This document shows, piece by piece, positions 42,353-51,294 of a stretch of 64,000 nucleotides of DNA. The stretch is from positions 62,001 through 126,000 of the forward strand of contig DAOSUR010000009.1 in assembly GCA_035378985.1 (NCBI GenBank), read 5' to 3'. Under the pieces are notes generated by a model, which saw only the letters and a program-made list of their open reading frames with translations, ran no database searches and was not told the DNA's origin. Every line of letters starts with the position of its first letter. Positions within the stretch are counted from its first letter, which is position 1. The position numbers and the translations under genes are program-made. The DNA comes from Anaerohalosphaeraceae bacterium (GTDB lineage Bacteria > Planctomycetota > Phycisphaerae > Sedimentisphaerales > Anaerohalosphaeraceae).

Positions 42353-42373
42353 CCCGTTCTCCCGAAAGAAGCC

Positions 42374-43321
42374 ATGCCGAAACTGAACGGATACATCTTT
42401 CTAATTATCAACCCCAAATCCGGTGCCAGCAGCCGAAAACACCTGGTCAAATGCCTCCAGAATTATTTCCAGCAGGCCGGCTGCCGGATGAAAACGTTCC
42501 TGACGCAGTCGCTCACTCATGCCTGTGAACTGGCCCGTCAGGCCGCTGTGGATTACGATTGTTCTCTGGTAGCCGCTGCAGGAGGAGACGGCACAATCCG
42601 AGAAGTTATCCACGGTCTGGAAGGAAGCGACAAACCCCTTCTGATTATCCCGTCCGGAACCGAAAATCTTTTGGCCAACGAACTGGGCTTCGACCTGCAG
42701 CCCCAAACACTTATCAAAACCTACGAGGCCTGGCAGCTTCGTCCTCTTGACCTGGGAACTATCAACGGAAAATGTTTTACCTCCATCTGCGGGTTCGGCT
42801 TCGATGGAGATGTCATTCACCGCATCCACGGCTGGCGAACCGGACACATCAGCCATCTCGATTACTTTTGGCCGATTTGGAGATGTTTCTGGTCCCATAC
42901 CTTTCCGCCGATGCGGGTTACCATCGACGGCCAGGAGTGTTTTTCCGGCCGCGGTCTTGTTTTTGTCGGGAATATCTCCCGGTATGCCATCGGGCTGCAA
43001 ATCTGCAAACATGCCCAATACGGCGACGGGAAACTGGATTTATGCATCTACAAATGCCGCAACCAGGCCCATCTGCTCAAACACGCCGTCGCCACCATTT
43101 TTAAGATGCATACACGCGGCAAAGATGTCATTTACAAACAGGGCACTGTGATTACCGTGGAGTCGCTGGCCAAAGAGCCGATTTATTGCCAAATTGACGG
43201 CGACCCAGGACCGGAGCCCCCTGCCGAAATTAAACTGATCCCTCAGGCCATCAATGTTCTTGTTCCGCCCGGCACAAAACCCGCCGGCATTCGGACTCGA
43301 CTGCGAAGAATGATTGGATAA
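42374..43321 (+). CDS. Diacylglycerol kinase-family lipid kinase
   Basis: 315 residues. N-terminal GYIFLIINPKSGASSRKH, the nucleotide loop AAGGDGTIREVIHGL, PSGTENLLANELG and a C-terminal beta domain (VFVGNISRYAIGLQICKHAQYGDGKLDLCIY) place it in the DAGK/YegS family. It phosphorylates a lipid or related alcohol. Position before kdsA suggests envelope-lipid work. Three bases separate it from kdsA. Confidence 0.85.
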   Translation: MPKLNGYIFLIINPKSGASSRKHLVKCLQNYFQQAGCRMKTFLTQSLTHACELARQAAVDYDCSLVAAAGGDGTIREVIHGLEGSDKPLLIIPSGTENLLANELGFDLQPQTLIKTYEAWQLRPLDLGTINGKCFTSICGFGFDGDVIHRIHGWRTGHISHLDYFWPIWRCFWSHTFPPMRVTIDGQECFSGRGLVFVGNISRYAIGLQICKHAQYGDGKLDLCIYKCRNQAHLLKHAVATIFKMHTRGKDVIYKQGTVITVESLAKEPIYCQIDGDPGPEPPAEIKLIPQAINVLVPPGTKPAGIRTRLRRMIG

Positions 43322-43324
43322 TCT

Positions 43325-44155
43325 ATGCAAAACAGAACCATCTATCAAATCGGACCGGCTTCAATCGAGCTAGGCAAAACGTTCTTCATCATCACCGGGC
43401 CTTGTGTGATTGAAAGTGAGTCATTGTGCCTGGATGTAGCCGATGCGCTTCTCCAGATTCAAAAACGAACCCAAATCCCCTTTGTCTTCAAAGCCAGTTT
43501 TGACAAAGCCAACCGAACCAGCATTGAAAGTTTTCGCGGCCCCGGTCTGGAAAAGGGCCTTGAAGTGCTCGAAAAAGTCCGTCGAAAAACAGGTCTGCCT
43601 GTTTTAACTGATATTCATGAACCCTCGCAGGTCCTCCCTGCGGCTCAAGTAGTGGACTGCCTCCAAATTCCCGCCTTTCTGTGTCGCCAAACCGACCTTC
43701 TGGTTGCCTGCGCCAAAAGCGGAAAACCCGTGAATGTCAAAAAAGGCCAGTTTGTCAGTCCAGAAGAAATGAAAAACGCCGTTCAAAAAATCCGGGCCGC
43801 CGGCGGGCAGCAGATTTTCCTGACGGAGCGAGGAACCTTTTTCGGATACAACCGGCTCGTTAATGATATGACCGCCATCCCGGCTATGCAGAACCTCGGA
43901 TGTCCGGTCATTTTCGATGCCACCCACAGCACCCAAAGACCCGGCGGATTAGGAACCGCCAGTGCGGGTCGGCGGGATTTGGCCCCTGTTCTGGCACGGG
44001 CCGCAACAGCAGCCGGAGCCGACGGCCTCTTTATGGAAGTCCACCCGACTCCGGAAAAAGCCCTTTGCGATGCCGACTGTATGCTGCCGTTAGACCAGGT
44101 CGAAGCCCTTGTAAAGACTTGTTACGGCATTTTCCAAATTGTTCGTCAGCCCTGA
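43325..44155 (+). CDS. kdsA: 3-deoxy-D-manno-octulosonate-8-phosphate synthase
   Basis: 276 residues. Joins PEP and arabinose-5-phosphate to give KDO-8-phosphate for lipopolysaccharide. GPCVIES with Cys27 is the class II, metal-dependent form. KASFDKANRTS, LPVLTDIHEPSQ, GTFFGYNRLVNDM and DATHSTQRPGG are typical of KdsA. It shows that the organism likely makes a KDO-containing outer membrane. Stop and next start overlap as TGATG. Confidence 0.94.
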   Translation: MQNRTIYQIGPASIELGKTFFIITGPCVIESESLCLDVADALLQIQKRTQIPFVFKASFDKANRTSIESFRGPGLEKGLEVLEKVRRKTGLPVLTDIHEPSQVLPAAQVVDCLQIPAFLCRQTDLLVACAKSGKPVNVKKGQFVSPEEMKNAVQKIRAAGGQQIFLTERGTFFGYNRLVNDMTAIPAMQNLGCPVIFDATHSTQRPGGLGTASAGRRDLAPVLARAATAAGADGLFMEVHPTPEKALCDADCMLPLDQVEALVKTCYGIFQIVRQP

Positions 44156-45096
44156 TGAATAATCCGGCCTCCAAATATCGTTATCTTTTCGGCCCGGTTC
44201 CATCCCGGCGCCTCGGGCGAAGTCTCGGCGTGGACCCAGTCCCTTTCAAAACCTGCACACAAAATTGCTTATATTGCCAATTAGGAACAGACGCCGCCCA
44301 GACTCTCGAACGAAAAAACTATGTTCCCCCTGAGGACATTCTCGAAGAAATCCGCCGGTGGCTGAGGGAAGAAATCGCAGCGGACTATATTACAATCAGC
44401 GGTTCCGGTGAACCAACCCTTCACAGCCGTCTCGATGAAATTATTGAAGGAATTCATCGCTTAACGAAAATCCCGGCAGCCCTGATTACCAACGGCACGC
44501 TGTTCTGGGACCCGGAGGTCCGAAAACAATGCTCGCTGGCCGATGTGGTCCTTCCCTCCCTCGATGCAGGCGACCCGGAAACATTCAGAAAAATCAACCA
44601 GCCCCATGAAAGTCTGTCTTTTGAACGCTTTGTGGAAGGATTGATTCTTTTTCGCCGTGAATACAAAGGCCCAATCTGGCTGGAAATCTTCCTTTGTGAA
44701 GGGCTCAACACCGACCCCGCTTCCATTACAAATCTGAATCGCCTTATCAAAAAAATTAATCCGGACAAAGTCCAGCTGAACACCGCCGTCCGCCCCACCG
44801 CTCATCCGCATATCCGGGCTGTCCCTTTGTCTGTCCTGGAACAAATAGCCCCTCAGCTTCATCCAAACGCCGAGGTCATTGCCGATTTTCCCAAAACCGG
44901 AACAGATGAAAAAAAGCCCTTTTCGGAACAAACAATCCTCGAAACCCTCAAGCGTCGCCCCTGTGCCCTCGAAGAGCTGGCCGCCAGTCTTCAGATTGCC
45001 CCCTCTCTGGCAGCCAAATATCTCCAGCGCCTTCTGGAAAACAAGCAGGTACGTATCGAAAACCGCAACGGAAAATCTTACTTCTGCGTAAATTAG
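44155..45096 (+). CDS. Radical SAM protein, COG0731-like, with C-terminal winged helix
   Basis: 313 residues. FGPVPSRRLGRSLGVDPVPFKTCTQNCLYCQLG contains the CxxxCxxC SAM motif. SGSGEPTLHSRLDEI and LITNGTLFW are radical SAM core strands. The C-terminal ~60 residues (ETLKRRPCALEELAASLQIAPSLAAKYLQRLLENKQV) form a winged helix. Family members are related to wyosine-base enzymes but the reaction in bacteria is unknown. ATG overlaps the kdsA stop. Confidence 0.8.
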   Translation: MNNPASKYRYLFGPVPSRRLGRSLGVDPVPFKTCTQNCLYCQLGTDAAQTLERKNYVPPEDILEEIRRWLREEIAADYITISGSGEPTLHSRLDEIIEGIHRLTKIPAALITNGTLFWDPEVRKQCSLADVVLPSLDAGDPETFRKINQPHESLSFERFVEGLILFRREYKGPIWLEIFLCEGLNTDPASITNLNRLIKKINPDKVQLNTAVRPTAHPHIRAVPLSVLEQIAPQLHPNAEVIADFPKTGTDEKKPFSEQTILETLKRRPCALEELAASLQIAPSLAAKYLQRLLENKQVRIENRNGKSYFCVN

Positions 45097-45150
45097 GCAA
45101 TTTATCAACATCCGTCCTTTCTTGATTTTCTTTGTCTTTATTTTTTTTTA

Positions 45151-45269
45151 TTATCGGTCGTTCCTTTCTTATTGAAAAACCGCCTTTCATTTTCGCCGGA
45201 AAAAACAAAAAATTACTTTAGAAACCACTCTTTCGACCGATAAAAGATGTAGAGATTTTCACTTATCGG
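45151..45269. repeat. Inverted repeat TTATCGGTCG/CGACCGATAA upstream of the 89-residue gene
   Basis: Perfect 10-base arms at 45151-45160 and 45234-45243, plus a third copy of the half-site TTATCGG at 45263-45269, 11 bases before the ATG of the small gene. The gap around it (45097-45280) is AT-rich and holds no ORF or clear promoter. It may be an operator; no regulator is adjacent. Confidence 0.4.
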
Positions 45270-45280
45270 AACGTCAAGTT

Positions 45281-45550
45281 ATGAATACAGAAAAAAAACA
45301 GCTGGTCCTCAATAAAGGCGGAGAAAAATATATTTTCCGTTATGAACCGGGACAGGAGGGACCTCTTTTGGATGCCCTGGTGGCTTGCGCAACAGACCCA
45401 AGGACTGATTTTGACTGGTTTGACGCCGCCGTCCTTAGTTTTTGTCTTACGCAATCATTAATCGGTCAGGCCGACCAGCTCCTGTACAAAGACCTCCCTC
45501 TTCCTATGCAGACCTCCGAATCGAACGAAGACAGCGAAGACCTCGAATAA
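45281..45550 (+). CDS. Small acidic protein of unknown function
   Basis: 89 residues. MNTEKKQLVLNKGGEKYIFRYEPG begins with a beta hairpin. GPLLDALVACATDPRTDFDWFDAAVLSFCLTQSLIG follows as helices, and the tail is acidic (SNEDSEDLE). The body DPRTDFDWFDAAVLSFCL has no match I know. There is no good ribosome site near the ATG. It is 35 bases before the Xer gene and may share its transcript. Confidence 0.55.
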   Translation: MNTEKKQLVLNKGGEKYIFRYEPGQEGPLLDALVACATDPRTDFDWFDAAVLSFCLTQSLIGQADQLLYKDLPLPMQTSESNEDSEDLE

Positions 45551-45585
45551 CCTTTCCCAAGGAAAGATAGAAAGAAGGAACAATT

Positions 45586-46542
45586 ATGAAAGACGCGGCA
45601 AACATTCAGGAATTCATCACATATCTCAAGCTGGAAAAACATTTTTCCGATCACACCGCCAAATGTTATGGAGCCGACCTTGAACAATTCATTCAGTTCC
45701 TTCAGGATGAGCAAAAAGCCAATCCGGATGCTGCTCCTGCCGAACCGGATCAGCTTCTGCTGTCTGTAGACGTTCAGACCGTGCGGAAATTTATGGCCTT
45801 CCTGAATGAACGCCATTATACCAAATCCACCACAGCAAGAAAACTGGCAACCCTGCGCAGTTTCTATAAGTTCCTTGTTAAGCGCGGCCGCATCAGCAGC
45901 AACCCGGTGTCCTCCATCAAAACCCCCAAGCAGGAAAAGAAACTGCCCAAGTTCCTCGAATACGAACAGGTTCAAAAACTTCTGAACACCCCGCCGACGG
46001 ATACCTGGCTGGGAGCGAGAGACCGGGCCATGCTTGAAGTCCTTTACAGCACCGGAATGCGGGTCAGCGAGCTGGTCGCTCTCAACCTCGAAGATGTGGA
46101 CTTCTTGGGTGAGGTCATTCACGTGCGCGGCAAAGGCAAAAAAGAACGCATCTGCCCCATCGGCTCCAGCGCCCTGCAGTCCATCCAGCATTACATTGAA
46201 TTCCGCAACAAACGGATTCAGTCCGATCCGAGTTTTGATACGAAAGTCCTCTTTGCCAACAAGCACGGCAAGCGACTGAGCACCCGCAGCGTCCGTCGCA
46301 AAATGGACAAATACCTCGTTCAGGCCGGCCTGGACCCATCCATCAGTCCGCACACACTGCGGCACAGCTTCGCCACCCACATGCTCAACAACGGAGCAGA
46401 CCTTCGCAGCGTTCAGGAACTGCTCGGCCACCAGTCGCTGTCCACAACCCAGATTTACACCCACGTAACGACCAGCCGAATGAAAGAACAGTATCAGAAC
46501 GCCCATCCGCGGGAAGAGGTGGTCCACTCGACAGCGGAATAA
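45586..46542 (+). CDS. xerD: Tyrosine recombinase XerD/XerC-type
   Basis: 318 residues. SAM-like N-terminal DNA-binding domain, then the catalytic set Arg159 (STGMRVSELVAL), Lys (about 184, RGKGKKERI), His256 and Arg259 (HTLRH), His282 (LLGHQSLST) and nucleophile Tyr291 (IYTHV). It resolves chromosome dimers at dif or acts at other sites. An insertion (residues ~43-58) makes the N-terminus longer than E. coli XerD. I see no dif site near. GAAGGAACAA precedes the ATG. Confidence 0.88.
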   Translation: MKDAANIQEFITYLKLEKHFSDHTAKCYGADLEQFIQFLQDEQKANPDAAPAEPDQLLLSVDVQTVRKFMAFLNERHYTKSTTARKLATLRSFYKFLVKRGRISSNPVSSIKTPKQEKKLPKFLEYEQVQKLLNTPPTDTWLGARDRAMLEVLYSTGMRVSELVALNLEDVDFLGEVIHVRGKGKKERICPIGSSALQSIQHYIEFRNKRIQSDPSFDTKVLFANKHGKRLSTRSVRRKMDKYLVQAGLDPSISPHTLRHSFATHMLNNGADLRSVQELLGHQSLSTTQIYTHVTTSRMKEQYQNAHPREEVVHSTAE

Positions 46543-46581
46543 GCCCTGCCTTTCCCCTCGTTGTCGGGCAAAAAAGCAGCC

Positions 46582-48771
46582 CTACTTTGAATGAGCAGGT
46601 GCGGCGGGAGACCCCATATATTGCGGAATTAATATCTTGATGATTTCCACAATCTTTTGGCGGTCTTGTGCATAGGCCGCCTCAATCAGCTTCTGGATAT
46701 GGGTGCGTAAAAACTGCCGGTCTTTGGGGATATTCTTCCAAACGGCAATCTTCGGATGCACGGTCGGAATCATATCCTCGCCGGCAATCGACAATTCCTC
46801 AAACAGCTTCTCCCCAGGCCGCAGCCCTGTAAAGACAATCTCAATATCCTCCCCCGGACGAAAACCGCTCAGCGTAATCAAATCCCGAGCCAAATCCACA
46901 ATCTTAACCGGCTCGCCCATATCCAGAACAAAAATCTCTCCTCCTTTGCCGATGGCCGCCGCCTGAAGCACCAGCTGGCTGGCCTCCGGAATCGTCATAA
47001 AATACCGCCGCATTTCCGGATGCGTTACGGTCACCGGTCCGCCTTCGGCTATCTGTTTTTTGAAAATCGGCACCACAGAACCGTTCGAGCCCAGCACATT
47101 CCCGAACCGCACCGTCACGAAATGCGTTTTGCTTGTATTGTTCAGGTCCTGAATATACATTTCCGCGATACGCTTGGATGACCCCATAATGCTGGTCGGG
47201 TTGACGGCCTTATCGGTGCTGATCATCACAAAATGCTCCGAACCCACCCGATCAGACGCATCTGCTACATTCATCGTTCCGATGACATTGTTCTTGATGG
47301 CCTCCCCGGGATTGATTTCCATCAGAGGCACATGCTTGTGAGCCGCCGCGTGAATCACTACTTCCGGACGAAACCGGTCAAAAATCTGATCCACGCGCAC
47401 GCGGTCCGTAATATCACAAATCAGGGTTTCCAGCGGCACGTTCGGATAGGTCTTCCGCAGTTCTCCTTCAATAAAGAAAAGGGGATTTTCGGCCTGTTCC
47501 ACCAGCAGCAGACATTTCGGACCAAATCCGCAGACCTGTCGGCACATCTCCGAACCAATCGACCCCCCCGCACCGGTTACCAGAATGGTCTTGCCTGTCA
47601 AGAACCGCCGAATCCCGTCAATGTCCAGCTTCACCTCTTCCCGCCCCAAGAGGTCATTGATATCCACATCGCGGATTTGGGAAACCCGCAGCTTGCCGGA
47701 GGCAATATCCGTAATCGACGGAACTGTACTGAACCGCAGTTTGGTCCCCTGACAGATTTGCACCACGCGGCGCATCTGTTTGGGTGTTGCACTGGGAATC
47801 GCTATGGCAATCTCATCCACGCTGTACTTCTGACAGATTTGCGGCAGCTGCTCGATGGTTTCAAGCACCGGCACCCCGTGGATTTTCATTCGATATTTCA
47901 GCGGGTCATCATCCACAAACCCGATAACCTGATAGGGGGTATCCTTATGCCGCATCATTTCGCGCAGCAGGGCCTCTCCGGCATCGCCGGCTCCGACAAT
48001 TAAGAACCGACGCAGAGCTTTTCGGCTTTCTGCAAAAAACTCTTCATGATAAAGCCGAATCAGCATTCGAAGACCGGACAAAAGCATAATGGTGGTAAAC
48101 AAATCGAGCATAATCACGCCTTCGATGGTCTTCTGAAACTCCAGGCACCGTTCGATTTCCAATTCCAAACGCAGACGTTCCTGGCTGTTGACCGGCAGAG
48201 ACTGACTTTCTCTCCGCAGCACAGAGATGCGGCTTACGGAAAGCAGATTTTCCAGCCCCTTCAGGTTATAATAATGCTGTCGCAGATGAAGCGTCTCTTC
48301 GCTGGTCAGGGCCTCGGACAGCTGCGTTTCCAGCAGACGAACCTTTTTCTGAACGGCCTCCACCGAGGAGGCAGGCACAAAAGAATCGCCGAACCATCCG
48401 TATGAATACCAAAGGACCATCAGAATCACTGTGCTGACCAGGGAGGCCTTGGCAATCTGAATCAGGTCCGACATCCCGACATACCGCCACCACCCGCGAT
48501 ACTGATCAAACCGTCCAAAAACCAATAGTTTGACCGGTAAAACCACTGCCAGCAGGACAGGAAACGGATAAACCGCCCATCGGCGAAGCAGCTGCATATT
48601 AAACGCAAACAAGAAGGCCAGCGTCAAAGCCCCGACGAAAACAACTACATGAGCCAGAATAATCAGAGGTTTTCGGTAGAACAGGAGAAATGCCTTCCAT
48701 CCCCCGTTGGTTGATGTCTTGTCAAGTTTACCCGGCTTCATTGGCTGCGAATCGACCGTCTGTTCAGTCAT
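46582..48771 (-). CDS. CapD/WbpM-type membrane-bound nucleotide-sugar 4,6-dehydratase with an added loop
   Basis: 729 residues. Membrane segments at ~32-55, ~63-85, ~105-125 and again after ~215. A sensor-like Rossmann domain follows (RRFLIVGAGDAGEALLREM, ~265). The catalytic SDR domain starts at ~400: VTGAGGSIGSEMCRQV is the NAD motif and ISTDKAVNPTSIMGSSKRI the S/D-K catalytic triad region. A roughly 85-residue helical insert (SVEAVQKKVRLLETQLSEAL and on) splits the third and fourth membrane segments. Makes nucleotide-activated amino sugars for glycans. The start overlaps the end of the upstream membrane gene as ATGA. Confidence 0.88.
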   Translation of the reverse strand: MTEQTVDSQPMKPGKLDKTSTNGGWKAFLLFYRKPLIILAHVVVFVGALTLAFLFAFNMQLLRRWAVYPFPVLLAVVLPVKLLVFGRFDQYRGWWRYVGMSDLIQIAKASLVSTVILMVLWYSYGWFGDSFVPASSVEAVQKKVRLLETQLSEALTSEETLHLRQHYYNLKGLENLLSVSRISVLRRESQSLPVNSQERLRLELEIERCLEFQKTIEGVIMLDLFTTIMLLSGLRMLIRLYHEEFFAESRKALRRFLIVGAGDAGEALLREMMRHKDTPYQVIGFVDDDPLKYRMKIHGVPVLETIEQLPQICQKYSVDEIAIAIPSATPKQMRRVVQICQGTKLRFSTVPSITDIASGKLRVSQIRDVDINDLLGREEVKLDIDGIRRFLTGKTILVTGAGGSIGSEMCRQVCGFGPKCLLLVEQAENPLFFIEGELRKTYPNVPLETLICDITDRVRVDQIFDRFRPEVVIHAAAHKHVPLMEINPGEAIKNNVIGTMNVADASDRVGSEHFVMISTDKAVNPTSIMGSSKRIAEMYIQDLNNTSKTHFVTVRFGNVLGSNGSVVPIFKKQIAEGGPVTVTHPEMRRYFMTIPEASQLVLQAAAIGKGGEIFVLDMGEPVKIVDLARDLITLSGFRPGEDIEIVFTGLRPGEKLFEELSIAGEDMIPTVHPKIAVWKNIPKDRQFLRTHIQKLIEAAYAQDRQKIVEIIKILIPQYMGSPAAPAHSK

Positions 48772-50072
48772 ACAGAATCCTTCAAATCTTTGCTGCAGGT
48801 TTCCAAAGCAACTTCCACCTGAGTAATTCCGATTTTATCCACTTTCTTGCGCATCAGGGCATACAAAACCGTAATGGCGGAAAAGAAATAACTGACAACC
48901 AGCGCCATTACCAAGGCCACAATAAAAAGCAAACTCAGATAAATCATCCCCCAGGCCGTTTTTTCCGACCAGTTGGCTGCTTTCATCGGCGAATTCAGCA
49001 GATGAAAAAACGTCGGCTCCGTCCAAATCCGGTGCAGTTTGTCAATCTGCCCTTCCGTAAATCCCAAACTCACCAGCGTATAGGTCAGCCGCAAAAATAA
49101 AAATACAAAAAGACGTATAAACAAATAAAACAGCGTTCCCAAAATCAGCTCCACCACGGTATAAAACAGCATCCAAAGCGGCTGATTGATAACATAACTG
49201 AACGCCCTTCCGATCGAATCCAGACCGGTGGTCTTCTCATACGCTACCGCCGGAAACAGCAGCCCCCCGCCTGTCAGCATCGCCAGCAGAAGAATCGACA
49301 TCGCCAGTCCAAGCAGATACAGAACCCCAATCAGCAGCCCCAGCAGCAGCTCCCCGACCCACGGAATATTCCCAGCCAAACCCACCAGATAAAAAATCCC
49401 CCCGATTCCCGCCAGCATTCCCAGCGGAATCAGAGGAGCCGTCAGAAGAGATTTCCACTGTTCCCGAGCAAACTGGATGGCCTCTCCGATGCCGGGTTTT
49501 TCAAAACGGGCAAACTCCAGTGCGGCACACCGGCAGATCGCCCCTCCGAAAAAGCATGTCAGCAAACCGGCATACGTGAAATAAATAAGACTGTAAAAAG
49601 GATGATACTCCACCGCCCAGGCCAGCGCCCGTACACACAGCCAAAGGTTGTACCCCACGTTGGCCAAATTCGCAAAAAGATTCGAAGAACCCAGTTCAAG
49701 AAGACGTGTAGTGGCATGATTAAACCGAGCGGCAAAAAAATTCCACAAGACGGAAAAAACCCCGCGTCCCTCTGTGTGTTCTCTGTAAAACTGAATATAT
49801 TCCCAGGTCCTTGACGGATTCTCTAAATAAACAGCCAGCTCGTCTCCTTTCCGGAAAATCGAATCCGTCGGTGCACCCGCCATTGCCTGGGGCGGCAGCA
49901 CAGTCACCGATCGAGTAACCAGATCCAGCATCAGACCGCCGCCGCAAAGCAGCAGAACAAACAAAAAGGCCAAAAGAACTTTGGTTGGACCGATAGCCAG
50001 CCGCAAAGTCCGCGTCAATTCCGGAAGAGCCAAATCATCCCACATCTGCCGAATGGAATGTTCTCGAACCAT
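48768..50072 (-). CDS. Multi-pass membrane protein of unknown function
   Basis: 434 residues with about seven membrane segments. A soluble N-terminus with MVREHSIRQMWDDLALPELTRTLRLA leads into GPTKVLLAFLFVLLLCGGGLML. Later segments include LLTCFFGGAICRCAALEFARF and VGELLLGLLIGVLYLLGLAMSILLLA. I know no family. GGAGTAACA precedes the ATG; the earlier start at 50093 is rejected because the RBS points to 50072. Its end overlaps the CapD-type gene, so it may assist glycan handling. Confidence 0.55.
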   Translation of the reverse strand: MVREHSIRQMWDDLALPELTRTLRLAIGPTKVLLAFLFVLLLCGGGLMLDLVTRSVTVLPPQAMAGAPTDSIFRKGDELAVYLENPSRTWEYIQFYREHTEGRGVFSVLWNFFAARFNHATTRLLELGSSNLFANLANVGYNLWLCVRALAWAVEYHPFYSLIYFTYAGLLTCFFGGAICRCAALEFARFEKPGIGEAIQFAREQWKSLLTAPLIPLGMLAGIGGIFYLVGLAGNIPWVGELLLGLLIGVLYLLGLAMSILLLAMLTGGGLLFPAVAYEKTTGLDSIGRAFSYVINQPLWMLFYTVVELILGTLFYLFIRLFVFLFLRLTYTLVSLGFTEGQIDKLHRIWTEPTFFHLLNSPMKAANWSEKTAWGMIYLSLLFIVALVMALVVSYFFSAITVLYALMRKKVDKIGITQVEVALETCSKDLKDSV

Positions 50073-50160
50073 TGTTACTCCGCGTGGATGCATTCCGGAT
50101 TTAAGCTTCGTTCAACCTTTTCAACTTCATCTTATCCGATTTTTCTTTTCCGGCAATGCT

Positions 50161-50367
50161 TTATTCCGCTTCAGAACCCTCTTTTTCCGACTCGGACTCT
50201 TCTTTCGAAGGCGACTCCTCGGCAGGAATCCGATACGCACCATCCAGCCAATGCCCCAAATCCACCCAGCGGCATCGCTGACTGCAAAAGGGGAAAAACG
50301 GATTCCGTTCGGAGCCCTGCTGAAAAAAAGTTTCCTTGCCGCAGATGGGACAATTTCTCTTCTTCAT
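50161..50367 (-). CDS. yacG: DNA gyrase inhibitor-type zinc protein YacG
   Basis: 68 residues. CPICGKETFF and PFCSQRCRWVDLGHWLDGAYRIP give the four zinc Cys of YacG, which blocks GyrB binding to DNA in Escherichia coli. The acidic tail (SPSKEESESEKEGSEAE) is usual. It follows the DksA-like gene by 47 bases on the same strand. Confidence 0.85.
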   Translation of the reverse strand: MKKRNCPICGKETFFQQGSERNPFFPFCSQRCRWVDLGHWLDGAYRIPAEESPSKEESESEKEGSEAE

Positions 50368-50414
50368 TCACTCCTTCTCTCCTAATTCCCAAAATCCGCT
50401 CCTGCTCCGACTGC

Positions 50415-51155
50415 TCAAAAGAAAGAACCGTCCTCTTCCTCAAAATCTTCTCCATCCAACTCGATGTCAGAATCCGTTTCTTCCGGACCCAGTTCTGCCT
50501 CTTCGCTCTCTTCTTCCGGAGTTTCATTTCCCTCCTCTTCGTCAGCTTCTTCCTCAAGCCCATCAGCAAATCGAATCGGACCAGAGTACCGATGCTCAAT
50601 TACCTTCCCCTGCTCCAGCAAAGAAGCATATTCTACACAATAACGTGCCCAGGGGTTGGCCTCAAGACGTCCTTTGGGAATCGGTTTGCCCGTACCCTCA
50701 CAAATACCGTAAGTCCCTTGTTCAATGCGTCTTAAGGCATCCAGAATTTCCCGTACCAGTCGGCGTTCGCTGTCCATCAGGCCCAGCGAAAACTCCTGCT
50801 CATAAGTATCTGTTCCAATATCCGCCATATGAATCGGCATATTGGACAAATCTCCCGTTGAATCCTGTCGAGATCGATGTAATCCCTGATTTTCCAGCCA
50901 ATGCACATCTCCGGTAATCTCCTTCAGTTTTGCAAGAAGAAGCTGCCGGAAATGTTCTAATTCCTCAGGACTGAGAGAAGTCCGGGTTTTGGGGGAAGAC
51001 GTATTGGCGGAAGGTTTTGCCTTTGCCGATTTTTGAGATACTTTCCGGCTGCCTGCTGTTTTTCCCGGATTGGCTGTCTTTTTCGTCTTTGAAGCAGAGG
51101 TAGGTTTCTTGGATTCCTGCTTCTTTCCAGATTTTGGTTTTGATTTTTTCGCCAC
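50415..51155 (-). CDS. DksA/TraR-like protein with Lys-rich N-tail and acidic C-tail
   Basis: 246 residues. The Lys/Ser/Pro-rich first 55 residues precede a DksA core (coiled-coil LSPEELEHFRQLLLAKLKEITGDV, then YGICEGTGKPIPKGRLEANPWARYCVEYA) and an acidic tail of ~50 residues. The DksA/TraR zinc finger uses C-x2-C and C-x2-C, but here two of the four Cys are Thr and Tyr, so zinc binding is likely weakened or lost. It may still bind RNA polymerase via the coiled coil. GTG start at 51155 with a GAGAGAG site; the TTG upstream is weaker. Confidence 0.78.
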   Translation of the reverse strand: MAKKSKPKSGKKQESKKPTSASKTKKTANPGKTAGSRKVSQKSAKAKPSANTSSPKTRTSLSPEELEHFRQLLLAKLKEITGDVHWLENQGLHRSRQDSTGDLSNMPIHMADIGTDTYEQEFSLGLMDSERRLVREILDALRRIEQGTYGICEGTGKPIPKGRLEANPWARYCVEYASLLEQGKVIEHRYSGPIRFADGLEEEADEEEGNETPEEESEEAELGPEETDSDIELDGEDFEEEDGSFF

Positions 51156-51294
51156 GGTTTCTATCTCTCTCTTTTCTATGATCGCCAAGTCCCGTCATCA
51201 TACAAAATTGTGACTCGTAAGAAAAGCAAATACTTCAACTCTCATCGGCAGAAAAACCTTTCTGCTGAACCTAAACTATCTTCTTATTTTACAG

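Noticed and set aside
46543..46581. Bidirectional terminator between xerD and the CapD-type gene
   Set aside because: The candidate stem is too short and irregular; I could not support it.
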